NCBI GenBank assembly: GCA_903927495.1
Contig: CAIYNH010000684.1
Coordinates: 1-12,635, forward strand
DNA length: 12,635 bases
From: an uncultured beta proteobacterium
GTDB lineage: Bacteria; Pseudomonadota; Gammaproteobacteria; Burkholderiales; Burkholderiaceae_C
Direction of reading: 5' to 3'
Part shown: positions 6,061-12,635 of the stretch, piece after piece
How the letters are laid out: every line of letters starts with the position of its first letter
Position numbering within the stretch: the first letter of the stretch is position 1
Made by a program: the position numbers and the translations under genes
Notes under the pieces: model-generated
The model's input: only the letters and a program-made list of their open reading frames with translations
Databases searched by the model: none
What the model was told of the DNA's origin: nothing

Positions 6061-7574
6061 GGCTCAATCCTTACCAGTTCATTGCCTCGCACAACTGCTT
6101 TTGCCTTGACATACTCGTTGCTTCTGATTTTGCTTTGCAGCAAACTGGTTAACGCATTCAACAAAATCTCGCCCCGTGGTGCTGTCGCATTGGCTTGTTT
6201 GCCAGCATTTTCAGCACTGAGTGCGCCATTGGCTCGGTTGAATTTGATGCGGGCAGCAGGCCATACGGCTTCTTCTAGGACTTTTTCCACCTTGCGGTTG
6301 TCTGTTTTTTGAGTTTGTGACGAAGATGCTCTTTTTGTCCACTCGGAACACCATTCTGAAATGGCAGGTTCATCTTGTGTGGGATTAATCTCTACCAGTG
6401 CCCAGCCAAAGGGTAGTAGATGTCTGTCTGCATTGTCGCTTTCAGCAGCTAGCCAGACGGTTTTAGTCTGGTTTTGAAAGGAAAATTTATTTTTACCGTC
6501 AGCACCTTTGCCTTCCATGATTTTGATTTGTGCCACGCCATTGCCAGACAGAGTTTTACTCTCCGCACCGCCGTAACGGCCCAAGCGAATTAAAAACACC
6601 TTACCCGTGGAAATCAAAGTCTGAAGCTTGGTCGTTATCAAATGGGTGACCGTTTCGCTCCAGTAAGGGTTGACAAAGCCACGTTCATTCAGCTTTTCAA
6701 GCTCGGCCTTTAATCGCGGCAGGTGATAGGCATTCACTTTTTTTCCGATTTCCAACATATCAGTCAATCGCAACTGTGCAGCAGGGGATTCGCTGGTTTT
6801 TGATGACTCATCGCCCAGCATGTGCAGCGTTACGTCCGCCGCAAGCGAGCGAAACTGTGCTGCCTGAATACATTCCTTGCGAGTTGTGGCTCCTCTGGGT
6901 ACGACCAACTCGCCTTGCCGATTTTTCACAGGTTCTTTTTTTAGGTTGACGGCATACCAAATCTTACGATTCAGACTGGCTATTGGCATGAAATCGGGAA
7001 CTTTTAGCAAACGCAACGGACTTGTTTTGAAGTCGCCCTTCAAAAGGCGCGTTTCCAACGCTGCCGTTGATTTCGCTTCGCCGTTGTATTTGAGTTGGAC
7101 ATCATTGGGCTTTTGCTTGTCATTTAGCTCATCTAGCCAAGCTGTTCGAACAGCCCCTTTGAAACTGCTGCCTGGAATGAAAGCTTGCCTATCTGAACCT
7201 ATACATTCGTGGCGTTCGATAAAAAATTGATTTATGACACGCTTGCCGCTGCGCTCGACGTTTGAAGCCTGTCCCAGCCCGGCATATTCGGTTTTAATGC
7301 CGTCGCAAACAGGTATCTTGACATTGGCAATTTTCAGAAAATCTTTGGCATTACTTTTGAAAAATCGTTGAATGGCAAGTGGGTCTGTGCCAAGACTAGC
7401 CTTGCTTAAAGCTTCCAACTGTCTGGCATCCAGGTCTGCCCGACTCGGGTCAAACCCATACAGCACCCCCTCATCAATCACATAGTTGGTCGGCTCAAAA
7501 TCTTCGCCGCAGCCGATGTGAATGGGCGACAGCGGGGTCAGCGCCAGCCGATAAGTTTTTAAAAACGTATTCAT
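6057..7574 (-). CDS. csm5: Type III-A CRISPR RAMP protein Csm5
   Basis: Predicted Csm5, the RAMP subunit that caps the crRNA 3' side of the Csm complex. RAMP signs are the N-terminal PLSPIHIGCGEDFEPTNYV (about 14-32) and the highly characteristic IPGSSFKGAVRTAWL at 133-147; a glycine-rich RLGRYGGAES lies at 330-339. At 505 aa it is clearly longer than the roughly 350-aa Csm5 proteins of streptococcal or staphylococcal systems. The extra length is mainly in the second half, including a Lys/Arg-rich C-terminal region. The ATG at 7574 overlaps the csm4 stop by 4 nt (ATGA). In the lines I counted its GC is about 40-55 percent, against about 60 percent in a csm4 line, so it may have a different history or weaker constraint. 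Confidence 0.9.
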   Translation of the reverse strand: MNTFLKTYRLALTPLSPIHIGCGEDFEPTNYVIDEGVLYGFDPSRADLDARQLEALSKASLGTDPLAIQRFFKSNAKDFLKIANVKIPVCDGIKTEYAGLGQASNVERSGKRVINQFFIERHECIGSDRQAFIPGSSFKGAVRTAWLDELNDKQKPNDVQLKYNGEAKSTAALETRLLKGDFKTSPLRLLKVPDFMPIASLNRKIWYAVNLKKEPVKNRQGELVVPRGATTRKECIQAAQFRSLAADVTLHMLGDESSKTSESPAAQLRLTDMLEIGKKVNAYHLPRLKAELEKLNERGFVNPYWSETVTHLITTKLQTLISTGKVFLIRLGRYGGAESKTLSGNGVAQIKIMEGKGADGKNKFSFQNQTKTVWLAAESDNADRHLLPFGWALVEINPTQDEPAISEWCSEWTKRASSSQTQKTDNRKVEKVLEEAVWPAARIKFNRANGALSAENAGKQANATAPRGEILLNALTSLLQSKIRSNEYVKAKAVVRGNELVRIEP

Positions 7575-8560
7575 GCAGAAGTCTCCACAGGTCGAGCAAT
7601 GGCAATGACCGGGGCGTAGCCTTGTTGCACGGTCTCAGGCATAGCCAGCGACACCGGGTTGGCCGGGCCACCCAAACCCTGACCGATGAACTGGCAAGAG
7701 GCGTCCAGTGTTTCAGGCCAAAAAACGGCACCTGCTTTGGCCAGCAGCACCGGGCGTTTGAAGGGTTGGCCGGACTGAACGGCTGCATCGCCATGGCGGC
7801 CAAAGCGGGTGGCTACCTGGTAGAAACTGCGCACCGGGCAAAAGCCCAGGCCTTGCGGCGCACACGGCCCCAGCGTCAAATAGCTGTTGGCTGTGTTATT
7901 TGTAGGAGCGGCGCCCTCGCCGCGAAGGCTGTTGGTTGAGACATCGCCCACCAGTTCAAACTTGCCCAGCCCAATGCTGGCATCGCGGCCAAAACCGGTT
8001 TGACCCATAGCCACTAGCGCAGCAGTCAGCTCAGTCAAGCTCAGCCGCGCGTCATCCAACACCACCATCAGGTCAAACAGCATGGCCGGGTGAAACCAGA
8101 TTTGCGGCATGGCATAAGGCGCAAACTGGCCCTCACCCGTGGTGCCGGTTTGGCGGTTGATGGTGTTGTGGGGCTGGGCGCGCTCAATCTGGCTGGCGGA
8201 ATTGGGGGCAACTTCAGCATCGCTTTTGGCCAAACCTTGCCATTGCACAAAGGGTTTGGTCAAGTTGATGGCGGACAACCACTTCTTTTTCTTAAGCGCC
8301 TTGCGGTCTGGCGCATCGCTTGCAGTTGACTTTTGCCATGTATCCGACGGTACGTTGGGAAGCGGCACATGGCCTGCTGGCAACGCATCAGACAACACGG
8401 CAAACGGCTGGCCACGGGTGTAGTCGTGCAGCAACTCGATAAGCCGGGCATTGCCCAACTGGTGGCGCAGCGTCCAGCACAGTTGACCAAACAGCGTGTC
8501 GCCCGCCAGCGGTGTGCCAAACGCGGCGAGCGGGCGCAGGGTGAAGCGGTAAGTTTGCAT
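7571..8560 (-). CDS. csm4: Type III-A CRISPR RAMP protein Csm4
   Basis: Predicted Csm4, the RAMP subunit that binds the crRNA 5' tag and contacts Cas10. Visible signs are the N-terminal YRFTLRPLAAFGTPLAGDTLFG (Cas5-like RAMP start), a HNTINRQTGTT segment near 131-141 resembling the HNxIxRxTG motif common in Csm4, and a glycine-rich GFGRDASIGLGKFEL at about 189-203. I start it at the ATG at 8560, two nucleotides after the toxin stop, giving 329 aa; ten further residues upstream (from 8590) do not look like Csm4. Residues 210-224 (from NSLRG to NTA) are encoded by an in-frame insertion containing a REP-like palindrome. Its stop overlaps csm5 by 4 nt. Confidence 0.9.
   Translation of the reverse strand: MQTYRFTLRPLAAFGTPLAGDTLFGQLCWTLRHQLGNARLIELLHDYTRGQPFAVLSDALPAGHVPLPNVPSDTWQKSTASDAPDRKALKKKKWLSAINLTKPFVQWQGLAKSDAEVAPNSASQIERAQPHNTINRQTGTTGEGQFAPYAMPQIWFHPAMLFDLMVVLDDARLSLTELTAALVAMGQTGFGRDASIGLGKFELVGDVSTNSLRGEGAAPTNNTANSYLTLGPCAPQGLGFCPVRSFYQVATRFGRHGDAAVQSGQPFKRPVLLAKAGAVFWPETLDASCQFIGQGLGGPANPVSLAMPETVQQGYAPVIAIARPVETSA
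7902..7926 (+). repeat. REP-like palindrome inside csm4
   Basis: A GTAG head (7902-7905) precedes a perfect 6-bp GC stem, GCGGCG (7908-7913) and CGCCGC (7918-7923), with a 4-nt loop, then GAA. This is the layout of REP elements moved by RAYT transposases. It lies antisense to csm4 and is flanked by the 8-bp direct repeat GCTGTTGG at 7883-7890 and 7928-7935. The repeats are 45 bp apart (15 codons), so the frame is kept and the Asn-Ser pair is duplicated on either side. Confidence 0.65.
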
Positions 8561-8562
8561 GG

Positions 8563-8898
8563 TTATCGCCCCCGATTCAGGTACAGACACAACTGCTGTA
8601 CGCAGTAGGCGCGGCTGTCATCACCCAGTCGACCGATGATTTTGATGATCCGTGTCTCGCTGAGTGAATATACGGTATCGGTCTTGACCCAACTGGCCAA
8701 CGGCAGTGTTCCGCCCAATGCCATAGGGCCAGGCAAAAGATGCAGTGCTGGCGCTGGCTGGGGTTGGCTGGTCAAAGGCATACCGACAAAGTCACCCTGG
8801 TGGTCGGGTTGCGTCAGCATCAAAACCGGCCGGCGCTTGGTCGCTGATGAATCACTGAACGGAAACGGCATCAAAACAACAGTGCCAGCGTCAAACAT
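8563..8898 (-). CDS. MazF/PemK-family toxin (endoribonuclease)
   Basis: Predicted type II toxin of the MazF/PemK (CcdB-like SH3 barrel) family, 111 aa. The N-terminus has the typical GTVVLMPFPFSDSSATKRRPVLM (about 5-27): a first strand, an acidic turn, and the K-R-R-P-V motif. The C-terminal part LPLASWVKTDTVYSL...IIKIIGRL matches the second family block. Members cleave RNA and are neutralised by a small partner encoded upstream. I chose the ATG at 8898 because it starts at the conserved first strand and overlaps the end of the antitoxin gene by 8 nt; an upstream start at 8934 would add 12 residues of no family character. Its stop is 2 nt before csm4, so it splits the csm3-csm4 pair of an otherwise normal Csm operon. 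RNA specificity cannot be told. Confidence 0.85.
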   Translation of the reverse strand: MFDAGTVVLMPFPFSDSSATKRRPVLMLTQPDHQGDFVGMPLTSQPQPAPALHLLPGPMALGGTLPLASWVKTDTVYSLSETRIIKIIGRLGDDSRAYCVQQLCLYLNRGR

Positions 8899-9094
8899 GG
8901 TTCCAGGCCTCATCCACATCGTTGTCCCACACATGGTTCATCGAGTCCTGTTGAGCGGCTTGCAGGTCGCGATGCTCGGCCAGGTCTTGACGGGTGCGCA
9001 AGAAATAGATGAAGTCCAGCACTTCTGCGGCCTGCACGTCTGGCAGTGCCTGGGCTGCCTGGTAGATGGTTTGTGCCAGCAAAGCATTGCTCAT
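8891..9094 (-). CDS. Small antitoxin, DUF2281/VapB-like
   Basis: Predicted antitoxin of 67 aa for the downstream MazF-type toxin. An N-terminal helical segment with LPDVQAAEVLDFIYFLRTRQ (about 17-36) is typical of DUF2281/VapB-like antitoxins. The acidic, Trp-containing tail (VWDNDVDEAWNHV) is the kind of extended segment that wraps a toxin. There is no obvious DNA-binding domain. The ATG at 9094 lies 3 nt after the csm3 stop and has a strong GGAGG 7 nt upstream; the gene overlaps the toxin by 8 nt. Antitoxin-first order and tight coupling fit a functional pair. The family label is less certain than that of the toxin. Confidence 0.75.
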   Translation of the reverse strand: MSNALLAQTIYQAAQALPDVQAAEVLDFIYFLRTRQDLAEHRDLQAAQQDSMNHVWDNDVDEAWNHV

Positions 9095-9097
9095 GAT

Positions 9098-9817
9098 TTA
9101 GCCTCCAAACGGTTTGACCGCATCCAGTCGGGCCTGGGCATCTGTGCCGTCGATTTGCAGGTTGACAAATCTCACCTTGCCGTAGCCGCGTGAACCCGAG
9201 CCGCCTACGCTGTCAAGCTCCAGAAGTTTCAGGCCTTGCAGCACGGTGGTGAGCAAATCGTCGCCGTCACCAGCGAGTTTTTTGACCGACAGGCGAAAGT
9301 CGAATTGGGCACCAGCGGGTACGCGTTCGGTCTGGCGTGGATGCTCGGCCACGCCCGAGATGCGGTTGATGCGGTTTTCGCTTTTGACTTCGGTGAGTGA
9401 AAAATTGTCTTCGCGGATTTGCGCTTCCCACGCGGGGTTCAGGTTGCAGTCCCAAAACGAGATGCGGGTCGGGCCAATCTTGCCCATTTCGTCGATCCCC
9501 ATCTTGGCATCGCCGCTGATGCCAAACAGTTGCAGGATGCGCTTGACCTCAAGCTGCACGCTGCCGCTGGCTTTTTCATAGTCTTTCCAGCCCAGCGCTT
9601 CTTCTTTGACCGCGCCACTGCGCCATTCCAGCAGGCTGCGCATTTTGCCTTTGAGGCTGGAGCCAGGGATGTAGGGCGACTGGGTGTGCGGGTGTTTGAT
9701 GACGGTGTTGTCCACCCCGCCAATGTGCATTTCGCTGTCGCCCGCGCCTATGCGCAGACCGGTGACGAGTTCAAGCGTGGCGGTGATCGTGGTGATGGCG
9801 GTGAGTTGCTGTTGCAT
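9098..9817 (-). CDS. csm3: Type III-A CRISPR backbone nuclease Csm3
   Basis: Predicted Csm3 (Cas7 family), the repeated backbone subunit that binds crRNA and cuts target RNA at 6-nt intervals. At 239 aa it has a normal length. Family marks are LVTGLRIGAGDSE near 17-29, GGVDN at 33-37 whose D36 corresponds to the catalytic Asp of characterised Csm3 proteins, YIPGSSLKGKMRSLLEW at 49-65, and the C-terminal glycine loop GGSGSRGYGKV. The target-cleavage residue is therefore present. The ATG at 9817 follows the csm2 stop by 3 nt, with AGGAG 9 nt upstream. The next gene is an antitoxin rather than csm4. Confidence 0.95.
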   Translation of the reverse strand: MQQQLTAITTITATLELVTGLRIGAGDSEMHIGGVDNTVIKHPHTQSPYIPGSSLKGKMRSLLEWRSGAVKEEALGWKDYEKASGSVQLEVKRILQLFGISGDAKMGIDEMGKIGPTRISFWDCNLNPAWEAQIREDNFSLTEVKSENRINRISGVAEHPRQTERVPAGAQFDFRLSVKKLAGDGDDLLTTVLQGLKLLELDSVGGSGSRGYGKVRFVNLQIDGTDAQARLDAVKPFGG

Positions 9818-9820
9818 GGC

Positions 9821-10303
9821 TTATTTCTCCTGGGCTTTGTAGAAGCCCATGAAGGCTTCCATGAACAATTTGGCGTGTTTGAGGGTTTCGGGGCTGTCAA
9901 TCTGGCGGATCAGGTGGCTGAACATTTGCTCGAAACAGTCGTCCACATGGTCACGACCTTTGGCATAGGCCACCTTGGCGTTCATCATTTTGATGAAGGG
10001 GGCCACTTCGGTGTATTTGCTTGCTTTGGCCTCTTTTGTACGTTCTGTGTGAACTTTGTCAAACCACAGCACCAACTCGTCGTAAAACTTGCGCAATTGA
10101 GTGGACTTGTTTTTGCGACCAGCTCCGGCTTGAGCTACGGTTATGGCTTTGTCTTGTGCAATGCCTGCAAACAGTTCAACCGGCACGGGTGTTTGTAGCT
10201 TGATGTCGCTAACCGAAATGCTCGGGGCAGGTGCACTGTTGCGGTCGTATCCGCCCTGGCTTGGGCCTCCAGCGCGTTGCTGCCCGTAGTAATTGCTTGC
10301 CAT
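9821..10303 (-). CDS. csm2: Type III-A CRISPR small subunit Csm2
   Basis: Predicted Csm2, the small helical subunit that forms the inner filament of the Csm complex. Residues from about 60 on resemble the family: TQLRKFYDELVLWFDKV, an EVAPFIKMMNAKVAYAKGR segment, and a final helix with HAKLFMEAFMGFYK. The first ~30 residues are Gly/Gln/Tyr/Ser-rich (MASNYYGQQRAGGPSQGGY) and look disordered; with this tail the protein reaches 160 aa, longer than the approximately 120-140 aa of model Csm2 proteins. The ATG at 10303 has a good AAGGAG 8 nt upstream and lies 12 nt after the cas10 stop, the widest gap in the operon. Confidence 0.92.
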   Translation of the reverse strand: MASNYYGQQRAGGPSQGGYDRNSAPAPSISVSDIKLQTPVPVELFAGIAQDKAITVAQAGAGRKNKSTQLRKFYDELVLWFDKVHTERTKEAKASKYTEVAPFIKMMNAKVAYAKGRDHVDDCFEQMFSHLIRQIDSPETLKHAKLFMEAFMGFYKAQEK

Positions 10304-10315
10304 GTGTGTAGCTCC

Positions 10316-12635
10316 TTAACGTTGCCGATAAAAGTGGTTGAAAAGCGGGATGCGAAAGCGCGTGCCGAGTTGTGCAATACCTTTTTCGCCCAACTGTTCG
10401 GCCAAATCTTTTTGCGCCGTTGGTCGCACGTCATGCGGGAGTTTGTCCACCACATAGCGCCGTGTTCGATAGGCAAAGCGGCTGCGCCACATGGCGTGCT
10501 CGGGGTTGGCTTTGTCGCTGGCCAAGTCGATGAGTTGCATCAGGCCATAGACGTAGCCGGTGGACAGGTCGTAGCTTTCACGCACCCGCTCCAGTTGCGC
10601 TTGCGCTGCCTGCACTTGGGGCCAGTCAGGCCAGCGCACCCGTTCACCAAAAAGTACCAGGGCGTTTTTACGTTCTTTCTCGGGCAAGGCGTTTCCCTTG
10701 GCTTGGCTCAAAGCCTCTTCGGCACCAATGGCCAGGCTGTTGATGGGTTGCCCGGGCTTGGTCATCACCATGCCCGCCGAAAACGTGATTTTGTCGTTGT
10801 GCGCCACATAGGTTTTGAATGCTTCAGCCATGCGCGCGGCAAGCCGTTGCGTGCTGTGCCAAGGCCCAATCAGAAAGAAGTCATCACCCCCGGCAAACAC
10901 GGTGTAGGTGTTGGGAAACTCGGTTTTGCACACGGCCGGTAGCCACAGGGCAAAAAATGCGTTCATTTGACGTGACAACGCGGCCATCTTGGCAAAGGTG
11001 GGGTCTGCCAGGCCTTGCTGAAAGATGGTGCCCAAATTGTCTACATCGCCCTTGAGTGTGAGCAGAGCCACCTGCCCCAGCCACTGGCCCGGATCGTCCA
11101 CACGGTCTGACTTGGGTTGGCGGTCTTCGCAGGCAATATGGTTAAGCGTCTTGCCTGCACCAAAACGCACATCGTCGGCACTCACGTCCGATTCAATGCC
11201 CCGGTACTTGGCCTGGGTCTGCAGGTCAAGTTCTGAAAACTGTGGCACATAGGCATTGATAAAACGCCGCGCATAGCCGTGCCACAAGGTGTCAGTCAGG
11301 TTCACGGGCAGGCTGAAATCCCAGCAGCGCTGCAAGTTGCCGTCTTTGGCAAGTGCCCCAAATTTTCCAGTGATGTCTTCACTGTGGGTAAAGGCAATGC
11401 CATAGCCAAAAACGGGTACCTCCAGCGTTTGCAAGTTGCCTCCGGTCAACCTTGCTGGGTCGCGCACGATTAACAGGCGGTCTTCATGGGTTAAGCCGCT
11501 GCCGAGCTTGACCTGGTCGCGCGACAAGGCTGCGCTGTCGTGCCCCGCGTCCGCTGGCAACTTGTTGTTGAACTGGCAAACGCCATGCGGGTAGGTCACC
11601 TCAAACACCGGGTTGCTGGCACCAGTCAAGTCAAAGCGCTGCAGCTTGGCCTTTTCCAGGTCAGAAAACAGGGCTTGCATGAGTTGCTTGAAGTTGCCTT
11701 TGAGCAAGTCATTACAACTGGCTGGCTTGCCGATCAACCCCAAGCCAGCCAGGCCAAAGCTGTGTTGCAAGAACCATTGGTTAATGTCTGCACGCACTTG
11801 CGCCAGTTGGGCACGCACCTCGGCTGTGTTGGGTGCCACGATCAAAAATTTGCCCGCTGCGTTGGTAATCTGGCTGGTGGGCGGCAGGCTCAGGGCATCG
11901 AGCACCTTGAGCGCGGCCAGCTCGGTAAACAGCGACACCTGAAACGAGCGGCCGCGCAACAGCTTGGCCGCAGCCTTGTTGGTTTGGCTGCCTTCGGCAA
12001 AGATGAAATCCTGAATGCCAAAAAAGTCACCTTGAATGAGCAGCAGTTTGTCGGTATGCCAGTCGCTGCGGTCTTTCAGGCTGGCTGCCGCACCGATATC
12101 GGTCTTGCCTTGTGCTTCATGCCAACGCCATAAGGCAGTTGCCAGTGCTGCCGTGGTTTTGCTGTGGTCGTACAGTGAAACTTCAGGTTTGGTTCCAAAG
12201 GCAGTTGCAGCCGGTATGGCGTGGGTGAAGGTGAGCCAAGCAGTGTCAAAGTGATCCAGCCACAAAGCCCAGTTGCTGCGGTGCGAGGCGGGGATGCTTT
12301 TGAGGGCATCTAAAAACTCATTCCAAAGCGTTTTGTATTGGGCTTGGGCCAGGCCATCGTCTGCCGGTTCACACTTTTCGCGTAACTGGGGAAAAATGGT
12401 AGTGGGTGACAAGGCTTTCAGCGGGTAACGCCATTTCAGGTCTTTGGCAGTGATGCCATTCATGGTCAGTTTGAGGAAGGCTGCAGGAACGGCGAAGATG
12501 AGGTACTCAGCATCCTTAATGGTCTGTTTGAGGTCTGTGGAGACATGCAGACGCTCAGTAGGCAGATCGAGGTAGCTTAAATAGTTAGGGTTACGGTGGA
12601 ACACCCTGATATGCTCTGCTGTCTCTTCACTTCTG
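10316..12635 (-). CDS. cas10: Cas10/Csm1 lacking its HD domain, fused in frame to a GpsA-like N-terminus (open at window edge)
   Basis: Large subunit of the type III-A complex, predicted to make cyclic oligoadenylates. Numbering from a GTG at 12604 (762 aa), the Cas10 part starts near W58 (WRYPLKALSPTTIFPQ) and continues through LYDHSKTTAALA (144-155), IQGDFFGIQDFIF (190-202), a first Palm signature KGDVDNLG (518-525, D520/D522) and the cyclase motif GGDD (572-575). The HD nuclease domain that should precede the Palm in Csm1 is missing. Residues 1-57 instead look like glycerol-3-phosphate dehydrogenase, and the frame stays open upstream of the GTG to the right edge. A start at M48 (12463) would give 715 aa with few foreign residues but has no clear ribosome-binding site. 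The cyclase is probably intact; the 5' end is either rearranged or misassembled. Confidence 0.9.
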   Translation of the reverse strand, partial: RSEETAEHIRVFHRNPNYLSYLDLPTERLHVSTDLKQTIKDAEYLIFAVPAAFLKLTMNGITAKDLKWRYPLKALSPTTIFPQLREKCEPADDGLAQAQYKTLWNEFLDALKSIPASHRSNWALWLDHFDTAWLTFTHAIPAATAFGTKPEVSLYDHSKTTAALATALWRWHEAQGKTDIGAAASLKDRSDWHTDKLLLIQGDFFGIQDFIFAEGSQTNKAAAKLLRGRSFQVSLFTELAALKVLDALSLPPTSQITNAAGKFLIVAPNTAEVRAQLAQVRADINQWFLQHSFGLAGLGLIGKPASCNDLLKGNFKQLMQALFSDLEKAKLQRFDLTGASNPVFEVTYPHGVCQFNNKLPADAGHDSAALSRDQVKLGSGLTHEDRLLIVRDPARLTGGNLQTLEVPVFGYGIAFTHSEDITGKFGALAKDGNLQRCWDFSLPVNLTDTLWHGYARRFINAYVPQFSELDLQTQAKYRGIESDVSADDVRFGAGKTLNHIACEDRQPKSDRVDDPGQWLGQVALLTLKGDVDNLGTIFQQGLADPTFAKMAALSRQMNAFFALWLPAVCKTEFPNTYTVFAGGDDFFLIGPWHSTQRLAARMAEAFKTYVAHNDKITFSAGMVMTKPGQPINSLAIGAEEALSQAKGNALPEKERKNALVLFGERVRWPDWPQVQAAQAQLERVRESYDLSTGYVYGLMQLIDLASDKANPEHAMWRSRFAYRTRRYVVDKLPHDVRPTAQKDLAEQLGEKGIAQLGTRFRIPLFNHFYRQR
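12434..12635 (-). pseudogene. gpsA: GpsA-like fragment (glycerol-3-phosphate dehydrogenase, N-terminal part)
   Basis: Read from the right edge, the frame gives RSEETAEHIRVFHRNPNY, then LSYLDLP, a TDL, and DAEYLIFAVPAAFL. The NPNYL, LP, TDL and (A)D...IFAVP spacing is that of the NAD-binding domain of GpsA, covering about one fifth of the enzyme (roughly residues 30-95). The GxGxxG nucleotide loop would lie outside the window, and the catalytic domain is absent because the frame passes directly into Cas10 at about 12433. GC in the lines covering it is about 48-50 percent, against 58 percent in a nearby cas10 line. It may be a truncated gene joined by recombination, or the sign of a chimeric contig. 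The wording resembles Bacteroidota GpsA, but I could not search. Confidence 0.7.

Noticed and set aside
8561..8590. Longer start for csm4 (10 extra residues)
   Set aside because: These residues overlap the toxin C-terminus and do not resemble Csm4; the ATG at 8560 begins a typical RAMP N-terminus.
8899..8934. Longer start for the MazF-type toxin (12 extra residues)
   Set aside because: The added residues are the out-of-frame end of the antitoxin gene and precede the conserved first strand of the family.
9419..10198. Plus-strand open frame of 259 codons opposite csm3/csm2
   Set aside because: It is antisense to two confidently recognised Csm genes, has no family resemblance and its Phe/Gly/Val/His-rich composition is typical of a complement reading of GC-rich coding DNA.
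10277..10942. Plus-strand open frame of 221 codons opposite the cas10 3' end
   Set aside because: It is a complement reading of the Cas10 Palm/C-terminal region, with no recognisable domain.
10316..12635. Normal complete cas10 with an HD domain in this window
   Set aside because: No HD-type histidine-aspartate segment precedes the KALSP region; the sequence there matches GpsA instead.

Overview
The window is one long minus-strand operon: a type III-A (Csm) CRISPR-Cas effector locus with an unusually large set of ancillary genes. In transcription order (right to left) it runs cas10/csm1, csm2, csm3, a MazF/PemK-type antitoxin-toxin pair, csm4, csm5, a HicA-HicB pair, an unrecognised ~131-aa gene, a Nudix-type hydrolase, a CARF-adenosine deaminase (Cad1/CAAD type), a CARF-PD-(D/E)XK nuclease (Can2/Card1 type) and cas6. 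No gap between genes exceeds 12 nt and most junctions are ATGA- or TGATG-type overlaps, so the whole set looks co-transcribed from a promoter outside the window. No CRISPR array, no cas1/cas2 and no recognisable stand-alone ring nuclease are present.

How it should work (family knowledge): Cas6 cuts pre-crRNA; Csm2-5 assemble with Cas10 around the crRNA; Csm3 cuts target RNA (candidate catalytic Asp36 is visible); the Cas10 Palm (GGDD visible) makes cyclic oligoadenylates. These should activate the two CARF effectors: one predicted to deaminate an adenine nucleotide, one predicted to cut nucleic acid. The Nudix gene sits directly upstream of the deaminase with a 4-nt overlap, so a joint nucleotide-depletion pathway is a reasonable inference. 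Two type II toxin-antitoxin pairs are threaded into the operon between core csm genes.

Two structural oddities stand out. First, the 5' end of cas10 lacks the HD domain and the ORF continues in frame into a glycerol-3-phosphate dehydrogenase (GpsA)-like stretch that runs off the right edge, so either a genuine rearrangement or an assembly chimera lies near position 12433. Second, a REP-like palindrome is embedded in frame in csm4, flanked by 8-bp direct repeats; a related REP-like doublet lies downstream of cas6.

Organism: the moderately high GC, REP-like elements and Csm/Cas6 sequence style suggest a proteobacterium, probably betaproteobacterial (Burkholderiales/Rhodocyclales-like). This is an impression, not a marker-based assignment. 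The GpsA-like end is lower in GC in the lines I counted and resembles Bacteroidota GpsA as I remember it, which favours a chimera or transfer boundary.
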